Of a DNA stretch of 64,000 bases, positions 1 through 8,773 are shown piece after piece. A program made the translations under genes and the position numbers. Location: contig NZ_JAUSRE010000023.1 in assembly GCF_030811655.1 (NCBI RefSeq), positions 20,751-84,750 of the forward strand, written 5' to 3'. The notes under the pieces are model-generated. The model saw nothing but the letters and a program-made list of their open reading frames with translations. It searched no databases and was not told the origin of the DNA. Source of the stretch: Pseudarthrobacter enclensis. GTDB lineage: Bacteria > Actinomycetota > Actinomycetes > Actinomycetales > Micrococcaceae. The stretch's first letter is position 1, and each line of letters opens with the position of its first letter.

Positions 1-1324
1 CGGCTTCGAGGATGTAGACTCCGGCTGCGGCCAGGTCCCCGGCTTCCTTGCCCACGGCGGTGATTCCCACGATCCGTCCCGTATCGGCGTCTGCAACGAT
101 CTTGATGAAGCCGCGGGTGTCGCGGTTCACCAGTGCCCGGGGGACGTATTCAAGGGGCAGGACCCGGCATTCGCACCGGATCCCGGCGGCGTTGGCTTCC
201 TTGTCGGTCATGCCGACCGCAGCCAGGGCCGGGCTGGTGAAGGTGACCCGGGGCAGGTGGCGGTAGTCGACCTCGCGGCCGGCCTGGTTGAAGGCGTTCT
301 CCACCGCCAGGGAACCGTGGGAGGCGGCAACGTAGACAAACTCGCTGTGACCCGTGACGTCGCCGGCGGCCCAGATCCGGGGGTTGGTGCTGGCCAAGGT
401 GTTCTGCACCAGGATTTCGCCCCGGTCACCGGTCTTGACCCCGACGGTGTCCAGGTTCAAACCATCGGTGACGGGCCGGCGTCCGGTGGCGACGAGCAGC
501 CGGGCGGCGCGGAATTCCTCCTGGCCGCCCGATACTGTGGCGGTCGCGAGGACCTCTCCGGTATCCGGGTCGCTCCGCACGGCGGTGACCATCGCCCGGC
601 GGACGACGCGGATGCCCTCGTCCGCGAACACACCCATTAGTGCCCGGGATGCTTCGGGTTCTTCCGCCGAGTCCAGGCGGGAACGGACCAGCATGGTCAC
701 CCTGGAGCCAAGGCGGGCGAAAAGTTGCGCCTGTTCCAGCGCCACATAGCCCCCGCCGAACACCAGCAGGGATTCGGGGACCTCTTCCAGTTCCATCGCC
801 GTTGTCGACGTCAGGTACTCCACATCCTGAAGACCCTCAACCGGGGGCGCCCAGGGGGCCGAACCGGTAGCGACCAGGTAGTGGGCGGCGGTAACGGATT
901 CACGGGCGCCGTCCTGTCCGGTGATTTCCAGGGCGGGTTCCTCAGGGGTTCCGGCGAACACCGCGTTACCCTGGCGCAGCTCCCACCCGTAGTCCGCGAT
1001 CAGGTCAACGTACTTATCCGTGCGCATCCCCTCCACCAACGACCGCTTACTGGCGAGAAGGGCGGCCATGTCCACCGGCGCGGCCGAGGTGCTGATGCCG
1101 GGGAACCGGCCGGAGGCATCTGCTGCAATATGTCTGGCGTCCGCGGCAGCCAACAGGGCCTTGGAGGGCACGCAGCCGGTGTTCACGCACGTCCCCCCGA
1201 CTGTGGACCGTTCCACCATCAGGACCCGCTTACCCAGGCTGGTTGCCCGGATCGCGGCGGCGAACGCCCCACCGCCGGAGCCGATCACTGCCAGATCATA
1301 ATCAAACGCTGTTGCTTCAGTCAT
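1..1324 (-). CDS. merA: Mercuric reductase (first copy, C-terminus cut by window edge)
   Basis: FAD/NAD(P)-dependent reductase that turns cytosolic Hg(II) into volatile Hg(0). About 441 residues are present; the gene continues past base 1. The N-terminal Rossmann motif GSGGGAFAAA is followed by the redox pair GGTCVNTGCVPSK (C46, C51), then the mid-protein NAD-binding motif FGGGYVALEQ and the FAD-site stretch IWAAGDVTGH. There is no N-terminal HMA domain. It aligns throughout with the complete merA at 28972-30417, which lets me predict that only about 40 residues, including the C-terminal Cys pair, are missing. The ATG at 1322-1324 opens directly into the Rossmann fold. A MerR-type operator lies about 70 bp upstream and an HMA-like gene lies before it on the same strand. 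Confidence 0.93.
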   Translation of the reverse strand, partial: MTEATAFDYDLAVIGSGGGAFAAAIRATSLGKRVLMVERSTVGGTCVNTGCVPSKALLAAADARHIAADASGRFPGISTSAAPVDMAALLASKRSLVEGMRTDKYVDLIADYGWELRQGNAVFAGTPEEPALEITGQDGARESVTAAHYLVATGSAPWAPPVEGLQDVEYLTSTTAMELEEVPESLLVFGGGYVALEQAQLFARLGSRVTMLVRSRLDSAEEPEASRALMGVFADEGIRVVRRAMVTAVRSDPDTGEVLATATVSGGQEEFRAARLLVATGRRPVTDGLNLDTVGVKTGDRGEILVQNTLASTNPRIWAAGDVTGHSEFVYVAASHGSLAVENAFNQAGREVDYRHLPRVTFTSPALAAVGMTDKEANAAGIRCECRVLPLEYVPRALVNRDTRGFIKIVADADTGRIVGITAVGKEAGDLAAAGVYILEA

Positions 1325-1395
1325 GAGACCTTCCAGAAAATGGGTGCGAAGAGCTCTTTGGTCCCCGCGTCGCCAATGGCTAATGTTCATGCCCA

Positions 1396-1426
1396 GTCTG
1401 CACATTGACCTGCAGGGCAAGGTCAA
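1396..1426 (-). promoter_or_regulatory. MerR-type operator/promoter for merA copy 1
   Basis: Read on the minus strand: TTGACC (1426-1421), 19-bp spacer, weak -10 position (GCAGAC). The spacer and flanks form a near-palindrome with half-sites GACCTTGCCC and GGTCAA. The long spacer is the hallmark of promoters activated by MerR-family DNA distortion. It sits about 70 bp upstream of the merA start. Confidence 0.6.
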
Positions 1427-1461
1427 GAGGGCCGGTCGGCCGGAAACTTTCCGGACTGGGG

Positions 1462-1785
1462 TCAGCGGCCGCGGATGCCGGCCTGGTCAAAGCCGAGGTC
1501 ACGGACCGCGTCCACGGCATCGGAAAGCCGGTCAGCACGGTCCGGCTCGTACCGGACCGGGACGGTTTCAGCTTCGGCATCGATCTTCTCGACCGTAACC
1601 CCGGGCCAGCTCTCAAGCTCGTCCCTGACAGCGTCATCGGCGGCGAGCGAGCAGCAGCCCCCGCCGATGGGTGCGGCGTTGCGGAGGCCGGGCAGGTCAA
1701 TGAGGGCCGTCACCGGAACGGCGGGCGGTGTTGCCGGTGCGGGAACACCGCCGGAAAGGGTGGCTGGTGTGGTCTGGGTGGTCAA
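1462..1785 (-). CDS. HMA-like heavy-metal-binding domain protein
   Basis: A 107-residue protein with a Pro/Ala/Thr-rich N-terminus followed by what reads as a ferredoxin-fold metal-binding domain: GGGCCSLAADDAV, a WPGV turn, then the beta-strand VPVRYEP and DAVRDLGF. This is the pattern of HMA domains, but the metal ligands are an adjacent CC pair instead of CxxC. The TTG start at 1785 is chosen because a GGAGG ribosome-binding site lies 5 bases upstream; an ATG 45 bases upstream is possible. It lies between merA and the divergent merR, so a role in binding or delivering metal to the reductase is likely. That role is inferred from position and fold pattern, not from a recognised named family. 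Confidence 0.7.
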   Translation of the reverse strand: MTTQTTPATLSGGVPAPATPPAVPVTALIDLPGLRNAAPIGGGCCSLAADDAVRDELESWPGVTVEKIDAEAETVPVRYEPDRADRLSDAVDAVRDLGFDQAGIRGR

Positions 1786-1920
1786 CGGTACCTCCGGTAG
1801 GGGTCGGTCTGGAAGGATCGGTTTCGGCAAAACGGGCCGCCGCGAACGCCGAGGGCGTGGGGCCTGCCTGGCAGTTCCGAAGCGGGACTTGGGATACTGA
1901 AGCTCTGCTGTATCCCCATT

Positions 1921-1950
1921 CTTGACCTTCCCCTATGCTGGAATGTCAAG
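1921..1950. promoter_or_regulatory. MerR-type dyad operator between divergent HMA-like gene and merR
   Basis: Perfect outer inverted repeat CTTGAC (1921-1926) and GTCAAG (1945-1950), with CTTCCCC and GGAA inner halves. On the minus strand TTGACA serves as -35 toward the HMA-like gene. The dyad lies 48 bp before merR and 135 bp before the HMA-like gene, so it may control both. Confidence 0.65.
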
Positions 1951-1998
1951 CGGGGTTTATCGGACCCCCGGCTTTCCCCTTCACGGCAGGAGCAGATG

Positions 1999-2388
1999 AT
2001 GCGGATTGGTGAGGCGGCAGCAGCTGCCGGAACGAGCACTAAAACCCTGCGGTTCTATGAGGACCGCGGTCTGCTGCCGCCCGCGGAACGCACCGGAAAC
2101 GGATACCGCGAGTACGGTAACGACGCGATCACGCGGCTGGAGTTTATCCGCAGGGGCCGCGCTGCGGGCCTGACCCTGGCCCAGATCGGTGAGATCCTCA
2201 CCCTCCGCGACCGCGGCAGCGCCCCCTGCACCCACGTCAGGGACCTGCTTGCCGGGCAACTCGCTGACCTGGACGCCCAGATCGCAGAACTGGCCGCCTT
2301 GCGGGATGCCGTCGCCGGATTCCATCACACCGCCTCCGCCGGCGACCCGGCGGACTGCGATCCCAACCGGATCTGCAGTTACCTCTAA
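1999..2388 (+). CDS. MerR-family heavy-metal-responsive regulator
   Basis: A 129-residue regulator of the MerR/ZntR/CueR type. The N-terminal winged helix-turn-helix (RIGEAAAAAGTSTKTLRFYE, then GYREY) is followed by a dimerisation helix. Three cysteines, C77, C120 and C126, sit where Hg(II)-sensing MerR proteins carry their three thiol ligands (C82, C117, C126 in Tn501 MerR). AGGAG six bases upstream favours the ATG at 1999; the ATG at 1996 is an alternative that adds one Met. It is divergent from the HMA-like gene and merA, and the shared dyad at 1921-1950 is the likely target. The three-Cys arrangement supports Hg, but Cd/Pb/Zn sensing cannot be excluded. Confidence 0.88.
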   Translation: MRIGEAAAAAGTSTKTLRFYEDRGLLPPAERTGNGYREYGNDAITRLEFIRRGRAAGLTLAQIGEILTLRDRGSAPCTHVRDLLAGQLADLDAQIAELAALRDAVAGFHHTASAGDPADCDPNRICSYL

Positions 2389-2493
2389 CTTCCGCTGAAG
2401 GGACCGCGGGTGAGGTTCATCTCGGTTGTGTCCCTTGCGTCTTGGGAATACCCCTGTGCCGTCGGGTGAGACCCAGGACGGGGGAAGAGCTGT

Positions 2494-2892
2494 TCACCCG
2501 GTGTTTTCGATGATGTGGCAGACGACCGCTTCCTGGCCTCTCGCGCGGGTATCGCGTGCAGTTTTGCGTGCGCGGTCCAGGGTCCGGCGCAGGCGCTTGA
2601 GGTCAGTCATGGTGCGGTCGAGCCGTTCGATGTGCGCATCGAGCAAGGCGGTGACTTTCCCGCACGTGACTGCGCCGTGACGCTGGAGGTCCAGCACGTC
2701 CCCGATTTCCTCGAGGCTGAGGTCCAGTGCTTTTGCCTGCCGGATGAACCGCAGAATCCGAACGTCTTCATCGGTGAAGATCCGGTATCCGGTGGAAGTT
2801 CTTCCCGCCGGTGGGAGGAGCCCTTTGGACTCCCATAAGCGCACGGCCTTGGGCGTGACCCCGGCTGCGTCGGCTGCCTGTCCAACTTTCAT
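2494..2892 (-). CDS. MerR-family regulator, second copy
   Basis: A 132-residue MerR-family protein. The HTH reads KVGQAADAAGVTPKAVRLWE with the wing GYRIFTDEDV, followed by a long dimerisation helix. Only two cysteines are present: C77 at the metal-site position and C125 near the C-terminus. That two-Cys pattern is closer to the copper-sensing CueR class than to three-Cys MerR. The start at 2892 has GGAG six bases upstream; an in-frame ATG at 2934 lies over the divergent promoter and is less likely. It is transcribed away from the CxxC chaperone and P-type ATPase, with the TTGACT operator at 2937-2967 between them, so it probably controls that pair. Confidence 0.87.
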   Translation of the reverse strand: MKVGQAADAAGVTPKAVRLWESKGLLPPAGRTSTGYRIFTDEDVRILRFIRQAKALDLSLEEIGDVLDLQRHGAVTCGKVTALLDAHIERLDRTMTDLKRLRRTLDRARKTARDTRARGQEAVVCHIIENTG

Positions 2893-2936
2893 CCGGACTC
2901 CTTTTGTTTTCTCTGGCGGCGGCGAACAACGCACCC

Positions 2937-2967
2937 TTGACTTTGTCCTTGGGTCAAAGTTTTAGCA
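2937..2967 (+). promoter_or_regulatory. MerR-type promoter of the metallochaperone/P-type ATPase operon
   Basis: TTGACT at 2937-2942, a 19-bp spacer containing the dyad ACTTTG/CAAAGT, and TTAGCA at 2962-2967. The chaperone start is 48 bp downstream. The spacer is longer than the usual 17 bp, as expected for MerR-activated promoters. Confidence 0.75.
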
Positions 2968-3015
2968 TGGCCGGAGTACGAGGACAAGCCCCGACAGGAA
3001 TGAGGAGAATCAGCA

Positions 3016-3330
3016 ATGAACAACAATGTTTTTCCCGGCAACGCGGCAGGTCCGGCGCTGATCACGCTGCAGGTGGAGGGCATGTCCTGCACCGGGTGCG
3101 AGCAGCGGATCGGCAACACCCTGCGCCGGGTCGAAGGAGTACGGGAAACCACCGCCGATCACACCACCGGGCGGGTCCGGGTCCATGTCGGGCCGGGAGT
3201 GGAAGCGGGGGTGCTGGCGGCGAAAATCACCGCCGCGGGCTACACCGTGAAGGGCAGCGAAACAGAGTCAGATGCGGGCATGAAGGCTGGACCTGATGAC
3301 GAGCCGGACCGAGGGCAGCGGAATGATTAA
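3016..3330 (+). CDS. HMA-domain metallochaperone (CopZ/MerP-like)
   Basis: A 104-residue soluble protein whose residues 15-78 form one HMA domain: LQVEGMSCTGCEQRIG with metal ligands C25 and C28, then VRVHVGP and ITAAGYTV. The C-terminal 25 residues are polar and look disordered. There is no signal peptide, so it acts in the cytosol, probably passing a soft metal ion to the ATPase encoded immediately downstream. Its stop codon overlaps the ATPase start, so the two are translationally coupled. The metal (Cu, Hg, Zn or Cd) cannot be fixed from the motif alone. Confidence 0.87.
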   Translation: MNNNVFPGNAAGPALITLQVEGMSCTGCEQRIGNTLRRVEGVRETTADHTTGRVRVHVGPGVEAGVLAAKITAAGYTVKGSETESDAGMKAGPDDEPDRGQRND

Positions 3331-5785
3331 CGCGACGAAGGACAGTGCCCGGTTGTGGGCATCGGAGCCGGGCGCTGAACCGGGGCATGAGCGTATCCGG
3401 GCCCGGATCGCGGGCCTGCACTGCTCGCTGTGCACGGGAACGATCGAGAAAGCTTTGGGCCGGATGGACGGTGTGGGCACGGTCGCGGTGTCCCTGACCC
3501 ATGAACAGGCCCTGGTCGACTACGACCCGCAGATCGTTTCCCCGGACCTGATTCTGGGCACACTGAGGGACATCGGGTACGAGCTCTATGACCCGCGTAA
3601 GCTGCGTCCGTTCGAGGAAGAGGAAGCGGTCCTGGTCCGGGAAGGTGTTCGGCTGCTGGCGGCGGTCACGGCGAGCCTGGCAGCGATCGGGCTGATCGCT
3701 GTGGTGACCGGGGTACTTTCGGTTCTGGTCCCGGCCACGGTCGTGGTCCTGATGGTCCCGCTCTCGTACGTGCTGCTGCGCCCGGCAGGGAGGGCCCGGG
3801 CGCTGGCCGGGGCCGCTGGTGTTGTGGCGCCCGGTGTCGCAGCCCTGGTCCTGCGGGCGGCCGGGGTGCTGGGCGAACCGGTGGTCAGTGTCAGTGCCGG
3901 GCTCCTGGCACTGGCCGCGGTGTTCGGGATCGGCCCGCATATCCTGCGGATGGCGTACCAGTCGGGACGGCGGGGGATCCTGAACCAGCACGTACTGCTG
4001 GAGGTCGGCGCGTTCGCCGGGATCGCCGGCGGGTTGATCGGGCTGACCGGGGTGTTGCCGGATTATCCGACGGCGGCATTTTTCGCGGTCACTGTGCTGA
4101 TCATGAACTACCACATCTTCTCAGAGTGGCTCTCGTTGCTGGTCAAGACCCGATCGAGTCAGTCGGTGCGCAAACTGCTGGATCTCCAGCCGGACCTGGC
4201 CCGCCTGGTGACTGTTGACGGGGCCGAGGCGGAGGTCCCGGTCGAACAGGTCCGTGTCGGTGACCTGGTCCGGGTCCGTCCCGGCGAGCGGATCCCGCTG
4301 GACGGGCGGGTCCGTGACGGGGTGTCCGCGGTGGATGTGTCCCTGGTCACCGGCGAACCGGTGCCGGTCGACGCCGGCCCCGGGGACCAGGTCGTGGGCG
4401 GTTCCGTCAACGGCACCGGGACGCTGCGGGTCCAGGTCAGCGCGACCGGGGCCGAGGGGTTCCTGGCCCAGGTCATCCGCCATGTTGAGGACGCCCGCGC
4501 CCTCAAACCCGGGATCCTGCACCTGGTCGACCGGATCCTGCGCGTCTACACCCCCACCATTCTGACCATTTCCGCCGTTGCCCTCCTCGGCTGGCTGGCC
4601 GGCAGCTGGGCCCTTACCGGGGAACCGGATGTCCGCCGCGCCGTGTTCGCGGCCCTGAGCGTGCTCGTCATGGGCTACCCCTGCGCCGTGGGTATCGCTG
4701 CCCCGCTGGCCATTGTCCGGGGCGCCGGAACGGCCGCGGACAAGGGGATCGTGATGCGCACCGGGGAAGCGTTCCAAACCTTCCGCCAGGTCCGCACCAT
4801 CGTGCTGGATAAGACCGGCACCCTCACCGAAGGCAAACCCGCCGTCACTGCCACCGAACCCGCTACCGGTACCGCCCATGAGCTGTTGGCGCTGGCCGCG
4901 GCGGCCGAACAGCACTCCGAACACCCCTTGGGCCGGGCCATCGTCAACGCTGCCCGGGACAGGGCCATCACCCCGGCTCCTGCCTGGGAGTTTGAATCGG
5001 TCACCGGCTCCGGGGTCCGTGCCATGATCGGCGGCGCCGTGGTTCTGGCCGGCTCACCGGCCTTCCTGACCGCTGAAGGCGTGGCCCTGTCGGGCCTGGT
5101 ACACCGGATTGATCAGTTCGAAGCGGCCGGGAACACCGTCATCGGCATCGCCCGGGACGGGCGTGCCCTCGGGGTGATCGCCCTGGCCGACCGCCTCCGT
5201 CCCGACGCGGCTGCAGCCGTCGAGTCGATGCGCGCCGCAGGCCTGGAACCGGTCCTGGTCACCGGGGACAACGAACGAGCCGCCCGCCGGGTCGCCGAAC
5301 AAACCGGCATCAGTGATGTGCGCGCCGGGGTGCGGCCCGAAGGCAAAGCCGGCATCGTCCGGGAGCTGCAGGCCGGAGGTACGAGGGTCGCGATGGTCGG
5401 CGACGGGATCAACGACGCCCCGGCCCTGATGCAGGCCGACGTCGGCATCGCCGCCGGAGCCGGTACGGACATCGCGGTCGAATCCGCGGATATCGTGCTG
5501 CTGCGCGAAGACGTCGCCGGGGTGATGGACGCCCGCACCATCAGCGACTCCGCCTACCGGCGGACCCGGACCAACGTCGCCCTGGCCTTCGCTTTCAACG
5601 GCATCGGAGTCCCGCTGGCAGCCACCGGCCTGGTCTACCCGGTCTGGGCGATGATCGCGATGGCCGCCTCCGTCACGGCGATCTTCCTGAACTCCATCGG
5701 CACCCGCCCGGCCCTGCTCTTCGACGCCATCGGCAGCGTCAAAGCCCGCAGAGCCCGGCTTGCGGCCCAGGAGCAGGAAGCATGA
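3323..5785 (+). CDS. P1B-type heavy-metal-translocating ATPase with YPC motif
   Basis: An 820-residue membrane pump. An N-terminal HMA domain with CSLC (C34, C37) precedes several hydrophobic helices, an actuator domain, and the transmembrane metal motif GYPCAVGIAAP (Y452-P453-C454). The catalytic parts are canonical: phosphorylation DKTGT (D496), HP-loop SEHPLG, TGDN, and GDGINDAPAL. Known P1B pumps usually have CPC, SPC, TPC or CPH at the transmembrane site, so YPC is atypical and leaves the metal uncertain. The ATG at 3323 overlaps the chaperone stop (coupling); an ATG at 3296 would add nine residues. The upstream MerR-type promoter implies metal induction. Export of a soft metal ion across the plasma membrane is the likely role. 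Confidence 0.9.
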   Translation: MINATKDSARLWASEPGAEPGHERIRARIAGLHCSLCTGTIEKALGRMDGVGTVAVSLTHEQALVDYDPQIVSPDLILGTLRDIGYELYDPRKLRPFEEEEAVLVREGVRLLAAVTASLAAIGLIAVVTGVLSVLVPATVVVLMVPLSYVLLRPAGRARALAGAAGVVAPGVAALVLRAAGVLGEPVVSVSAGLLALAAVFGIGPHILRMAYQSGRRGILNQHVLLEVGAFAGIAGGLIGLTGVLPDYPTAAFFAVTVLIMNYHIFSEWLSLLVKTRSSQSVRKLLDLQPDLARLVTVDGAEAEVPVEQVRVGDLVRVRPGERIPLDGRVRDGVSAVDVSLVTGEPVPVDAGPGDQVVGGSVNGTGTLRVQVSATGAEGFLAQVIRHVEDARALKPGILHLVDRILRVYTPTILTISAVALLGWLAGSWALTGEPDVRRAVFAALSVLVMGYPCAVGIAAPLAIVRGAGTAADKGIVMRTGEAFQTFRQVRTIVLDKTGTLTEGKPAVTATEPATGTAHELLALAAAAEQHSEHPLGRAIVNAARDRAITPAPAWEFESVTGSGVRAMIGGAVVLAGSPAFLTAEGVALSGLVHRIDQFEAAGNTVIGIARDGRALGVIALADRLRPDAAAAVESMRAAGLEPVLVTGDNERAARRVAEQTGISDVRAGVRPEGKAGIVRELQAGGTRVAMVGDGINDAPALMQADVGIAAGAGTDIAVESADIVLLREDVAGVMDARTISDSAYRRTRTNVALAFAFNGIGVPLAATGLVYPVWAMIAMAASVTAIFLNSIGTRPALLFDAIGSVKARRARLAAQEQEA

Positions 5786-6490
5786 GACGGGCAGTAAGCG
5801 GCAGTGAACCTGCCATCGGCGGCCCGGCAATGATTGACGAAGCCGCCCGGGACCGGGTTCCTACCCCGCCCGGGATGGTGCCGCTGGATTTCCGGTAGGA
5901 AACCTCTGCACCCTGCCGGGCGCTGGAACCCCGGCCCGAACCCTTTATCACCGCCCACCCCCGCCGGTTCACCGCGCTGCGGGGCTGGCTCAAGACCCGG
6001 CTGGGTGAGCCGGACCCCTTTCCTCATGATGGACAAGCAGGCGTGCTGTGGGCCGGGCTGGCCCTGATGGTCTACGGCTTCCTTCCCATCTTCGACGGCA
6101 GGGCGTTGAGCATCAGCTGCTGCGGCTACTACAGCTTTTGGCGGGGCCTCTGGGTTTCCCGCTCGGCTTCCTCATCCTCATCCCGCTGCGCCCTGGCCCT
6201 GAACCGGGGAATTCGGTGGCACCGTGCGGATCATGACCGCTTCGCTGGCGGACCTGCCCGAGGAGCACCGGGCGGCGATGCTCACCCGACGCCCGTCGGC
6301 TGTCGCGATGCTGCCCGAACGCCAACGCCTCAAGCACCTGCAGCTGATCTCCGCACCTGTTAAACATCAGCAGCCACAGGGCCGTCAAACGCATCCAGGG
6401 CACCCGGCAGACGGTTCTGGAAAACCTGCCCCGGAGGATGGCCCCGTCCAGGGCCGCACCCATCCCCGGCCGGTAGAAATGACACCAGAC
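5786..6490 (+). other. Probable decayed coding remnants, no intact gene
   Basis: About 700 bp after the ATPase contain short pieces in different frames that look protein-like, such as a hydrophobic run ALMVYGFLPIFDGRALS near 6050-6120 and PLGFPLGFLILIPL near 6150-6200. A soluble-looking piece, ASLADLPEEHRAAML, lies near 6240-6285. No single frame carries them all, so this is probably a degraded gene or genes. I cannot name the ancestor. Confidence 0.35.
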
Positions 6491-6496
6491 CCCGAC

Positions 6497-6527
6497 TTGA
6501 CTTTGCCCCAAGGGCAAAGTTTTAGGA
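6497..6527 (+). promoter_or_regulatory. MerR-type promoter upstream of the permease-YHS gene
   Basis: TTGACT at 6497-6502, a 19-bp spacer with a perfect dyad (CTTTGCCC/GGGCAAAG), and TTAGGA at 6522-6527. It is almost the same element as the one at 2937-2967, so the same regulator probably reads both. Confidence 0.78.
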
Positions 6528-6650
6528 TGGTTCGGCGCGATCCCGCAGCTTGCGCCTGTACGTGCGCCCGGGGGCTGGTGCCAGCATGAGCCCGGGCCGG
6601 ACGGCGACAAAAACGGGAAGCAGACGGACCATATGGAAAAGGGCAGAATC

Positions 6651-6995
6651 ATGCAAAGCAGAGAATTGATGGTCCCCGTGGCCGCTGCCAGGACCTTTGC
6701 CCGGCGCGACAGCAGCACCGGGCAGGGAGGCCGGGACAGCGCCAAGAGGTGCGCGATAGTTGAGGGCCTGCCAGGTTGTGACGCCGGGCCTGCCGGGAGG
6801 GCCGCGTTCGTCATCCGGGAAATCGGTCATGCACTGGCCCGTTTACGCGGCCGTCGAAGTGGCAGAACCAACGGAATCACGACCCCGGACACCACCCAGG
6901 CCCCCGGTTCAGAGGCCGCTGGTTCAGGGGGCGCCGCGACACCTGTCGGCCCCGGCCGGAGTCCGGGAACCACGAGCAGCGAAGGAATGGATTGA
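6651..6995 (+). CDS. Hypothetical protein upstream of and coupled to the permease
   Basis: An open frame of 114 residues between the MerR-type promoter and the permease. It is Gly/Arg/Thr-rich with no recognised domain and only two cysteines. In its favour: AAGGG eight bases before the ATG at 6651 and a TGATG overlap with the permease start. Against it: low-complexity composition and no recognisable fold. It may be a small leader-like protein or simply the untranslated leader of the permease message. Confidence 0.4.
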   Translation: MQSRELMVPVAAARTFARRDSSTGQGGRDSAKRCAIVEGLPGCDAGPAGRAAFVIREIGHALARLRGRRSGRTNGITTPDTTQAPGSEAAGSGGAATPVGPGRSPGTTSSEGMD

Positions 6996-8704
6996 TGGTA
7001 GTGCTGCAGACAGCAGGGCAGAGCGTCCTGGAAGCGTTTTTCATGTTCTGGGCCACCTTGTGGGCCCTGATTTTCGGGTTCACGCTCTCTGGGGCGGTCC
7101 AGGCCTTTGTGTCCCGGCATGAGATGCAGAAAGCCATGGGGGATCACCGGCCCGGGACTGTGGTGCGCACCGGGTTCCTCGGCGCCGCATCCTCAAGTTG
7201 CTCCTACGCGGCGACAGCGTTGGCGAAATCGCTGTTCCAGCGCGGCGCGGACTTCACGACCGCGATGGTCTTCATGATCGCCTCCACGAACCTCGTGGTT
7301 GAACTGGGTATCGTGCTGTGGCTGCTGATCGGCTGGCAGTTCGCCCTGGCCGAATTCGTCGGCGGGGCGATCATGATCGCCTTGTTCGTGCTGGTCGCCC
7401 CGCGTGTTTTCCCCGCCGCCGAACTCGAGCAGGCCAGGGAACAGCTCAACGCCCGGGCCGCTGTGAAGGGCCGCCCCGATGTGTCGGACGAGGCCGAGCG
7501 GCACGGGGTGCGCCTGTGGCAGCGGTTGCGGTCGAAGGCAGGCTGGGCTGACGCGGCCGGTTACGCTGTCTCGGACGTGAGCATGCTCCGCCGTGAACTG
7601 CTCATCGGCTACCTGGTCGCCGGGATCCTCGCCGTCGCCGTCCCGGCCTCGGCCTACGATGTGATCTTCTTCTCCGGCCACGGGTTCTGGACGGATCTGG
7701 AAAACGTGATCGTCGGGCCCTTCGTGGCGTTTATCAGCTTCGTCTGCTCGATCGGGAACGTTCCCCTGGCCGCGGCCCTGTTCAAAGGCGGCCTAAGCTT
7801 CGGCGGGACCGTCGCGTTCGTCTTCGCGGACCTCATCGCCCTGCCCCTGGTCATCATTTACGGCAAGTTCTACGGCCGCCGGATCGCCGCCCGGATCTTT
7901 TTCTCGTTCTGGGCCGTCATGAGCGTCTCCGGGCTCGCCGTTGACCTGCTCTTCCGTGCCCTGGGCATCCCCGCTCCCGCCCGTCCCGCAGAGATCGCCC
8001 ACACGTCCTTCGAGTGGAATTACACCACCTGGCTGAACATCATCGCCATCGCCGCCGCGGCGGTCGTGTACTGGCTGTACCGGAACAGGGAACGCTACGG
8101 CGGGATGGAAAAATACGCCCAGGACCTGGTGTGCGGGATGCAGGTAGAACGCGCACACGCTCCCGCCACCCACGTGCACGCCGGAAACACCTATTACTTC
8201 TGCTCGGACCGGTGTCACGAAAAGTTCGTCAACGACCCCGGCAAATACATCCATCAGCCCGGCGCCGAACCCATGGGGGCGGCAGCACCGGCACCGGATG
8301 CAAGCCAAGCCCGGGTCGCCGGCAAGCCAGAAGACGGACTCAATCAGACCCCCGATGGCGCGGTGGACCCGGTCTGCGGGATGGACGTGGACACGGCCCG
8401 CCCGGCGGCGACCCACGACCATCACGGGAACACCTACTACTTCTGCTCCCAGGGCTGCCATGACACCTTCGCGGCCAACCCGGGCGCATTCACCAGCGCG
8501 GCACAGACCATCCCTATTGGATCAGACGCCGGTCAGACCCCGAATGTTGCGGTGGACCCGGTCTGCGGGATGGACGTGGACACGGCCCGCCCGGCGGCGA
8601 CCCACGACCATCACGGGAACACCTACTACTTCTGCTCCCAGGGCTGCCATGACACCTTCGCGGCCAACCCGGGCGCATTCACCAGCGCCTCTACCGGCAG
8701 GTGA
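6995..8704 (+). CDS. DUF318/UPF0718-type permease fused to three YHS domains
   Basis: A 569-residue protein. Residues 1-365 are a polytopic permease of the UPF0718/ArsP-like type, with the signature SSSCSYAATALAKSLF and MIASTNLVVELG in adjacent helices and a charged cytoplasmic loop in between. After the last helix come three YHS metal-binding domains: VCGMQV...YYFCSDRCHEKF, then two copies of VCGMDV...YYFCSQGCHDTF. The last two are encoded by an exact 140-bp repeat. YHS domains bind soft metals through Cys, so this is likely a metal or organometal exporter with its own metal-handling tail. A TTG at 6992 is an alternative start; ATG 6995 is better placed behind AAGGA. The substrate is unknown. 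Confidence 0.86.
   Translation: MVVLQTAGQSVLEAFFMFWATLWALIFGFTLSGAVQAFVSRHEMQKAMGDHRPGTVVRTGFLGAASSSCSYAATALAKSLFQRGADFTTAMVFMIASTNLVVELGIVLWLLIGWQFALAEFVGGAIMIALFVLVAPRVFPAAELEQAREQLNARAAVKGRPDVSDEAERHGVRLWQRLRSKAGWADAAGYAVSDVSMLRRELLIGYLVAGILAVAVPASAYDVIFFSGHGFWTDLENVIVGPFVAFISFVCSIGNVPLAAALFKGGLSFGGTVAFVFADLIALPLVIIYGKFYGRRIAARIFFSFWAVMSVSGLAVDLLFRALGIPAPARPAEIAHTSFEWNYTTWLNIIAIAAAAVVYWLYRNRERYGGMEKYAQDLVCGMQVERAHAPATHVHAGNTYYFCSDRCHEKFVNDPGKYIHQPGAEPMGAAAPAPDASQARVAGKPEDGLNQTPDGAVDPVCGMDVDTARPAATHDHHGNTYYFCSQGCHDTFAANPGAFTSAAQTIPIGSDAGQTPNVAVDPVCGMDVDTARPAATHDHHGNTYYFCSQGCHDTFAANPGAFTSASTGR
8360..8688 (+). repeat. Exact 140-bp tandem in-frame repeat encoding YHS domains
   Basis: Bases 8360-8499 and 8549-8688 are identical, with a period of 189 bp (63 codons). 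The linker between copies has diverged while the YHS part has not a single difference. This indicates a recent duplication or gene conversion inside the permease C-terminus. Confidence 0.95.
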
Positions 8705-8773
8705 ACCGGGACTCTCCAGCCCGCCACGAGGCCGTGCGGCCTCCCCAACCCTTTATCCACCCCCGGACACCCC

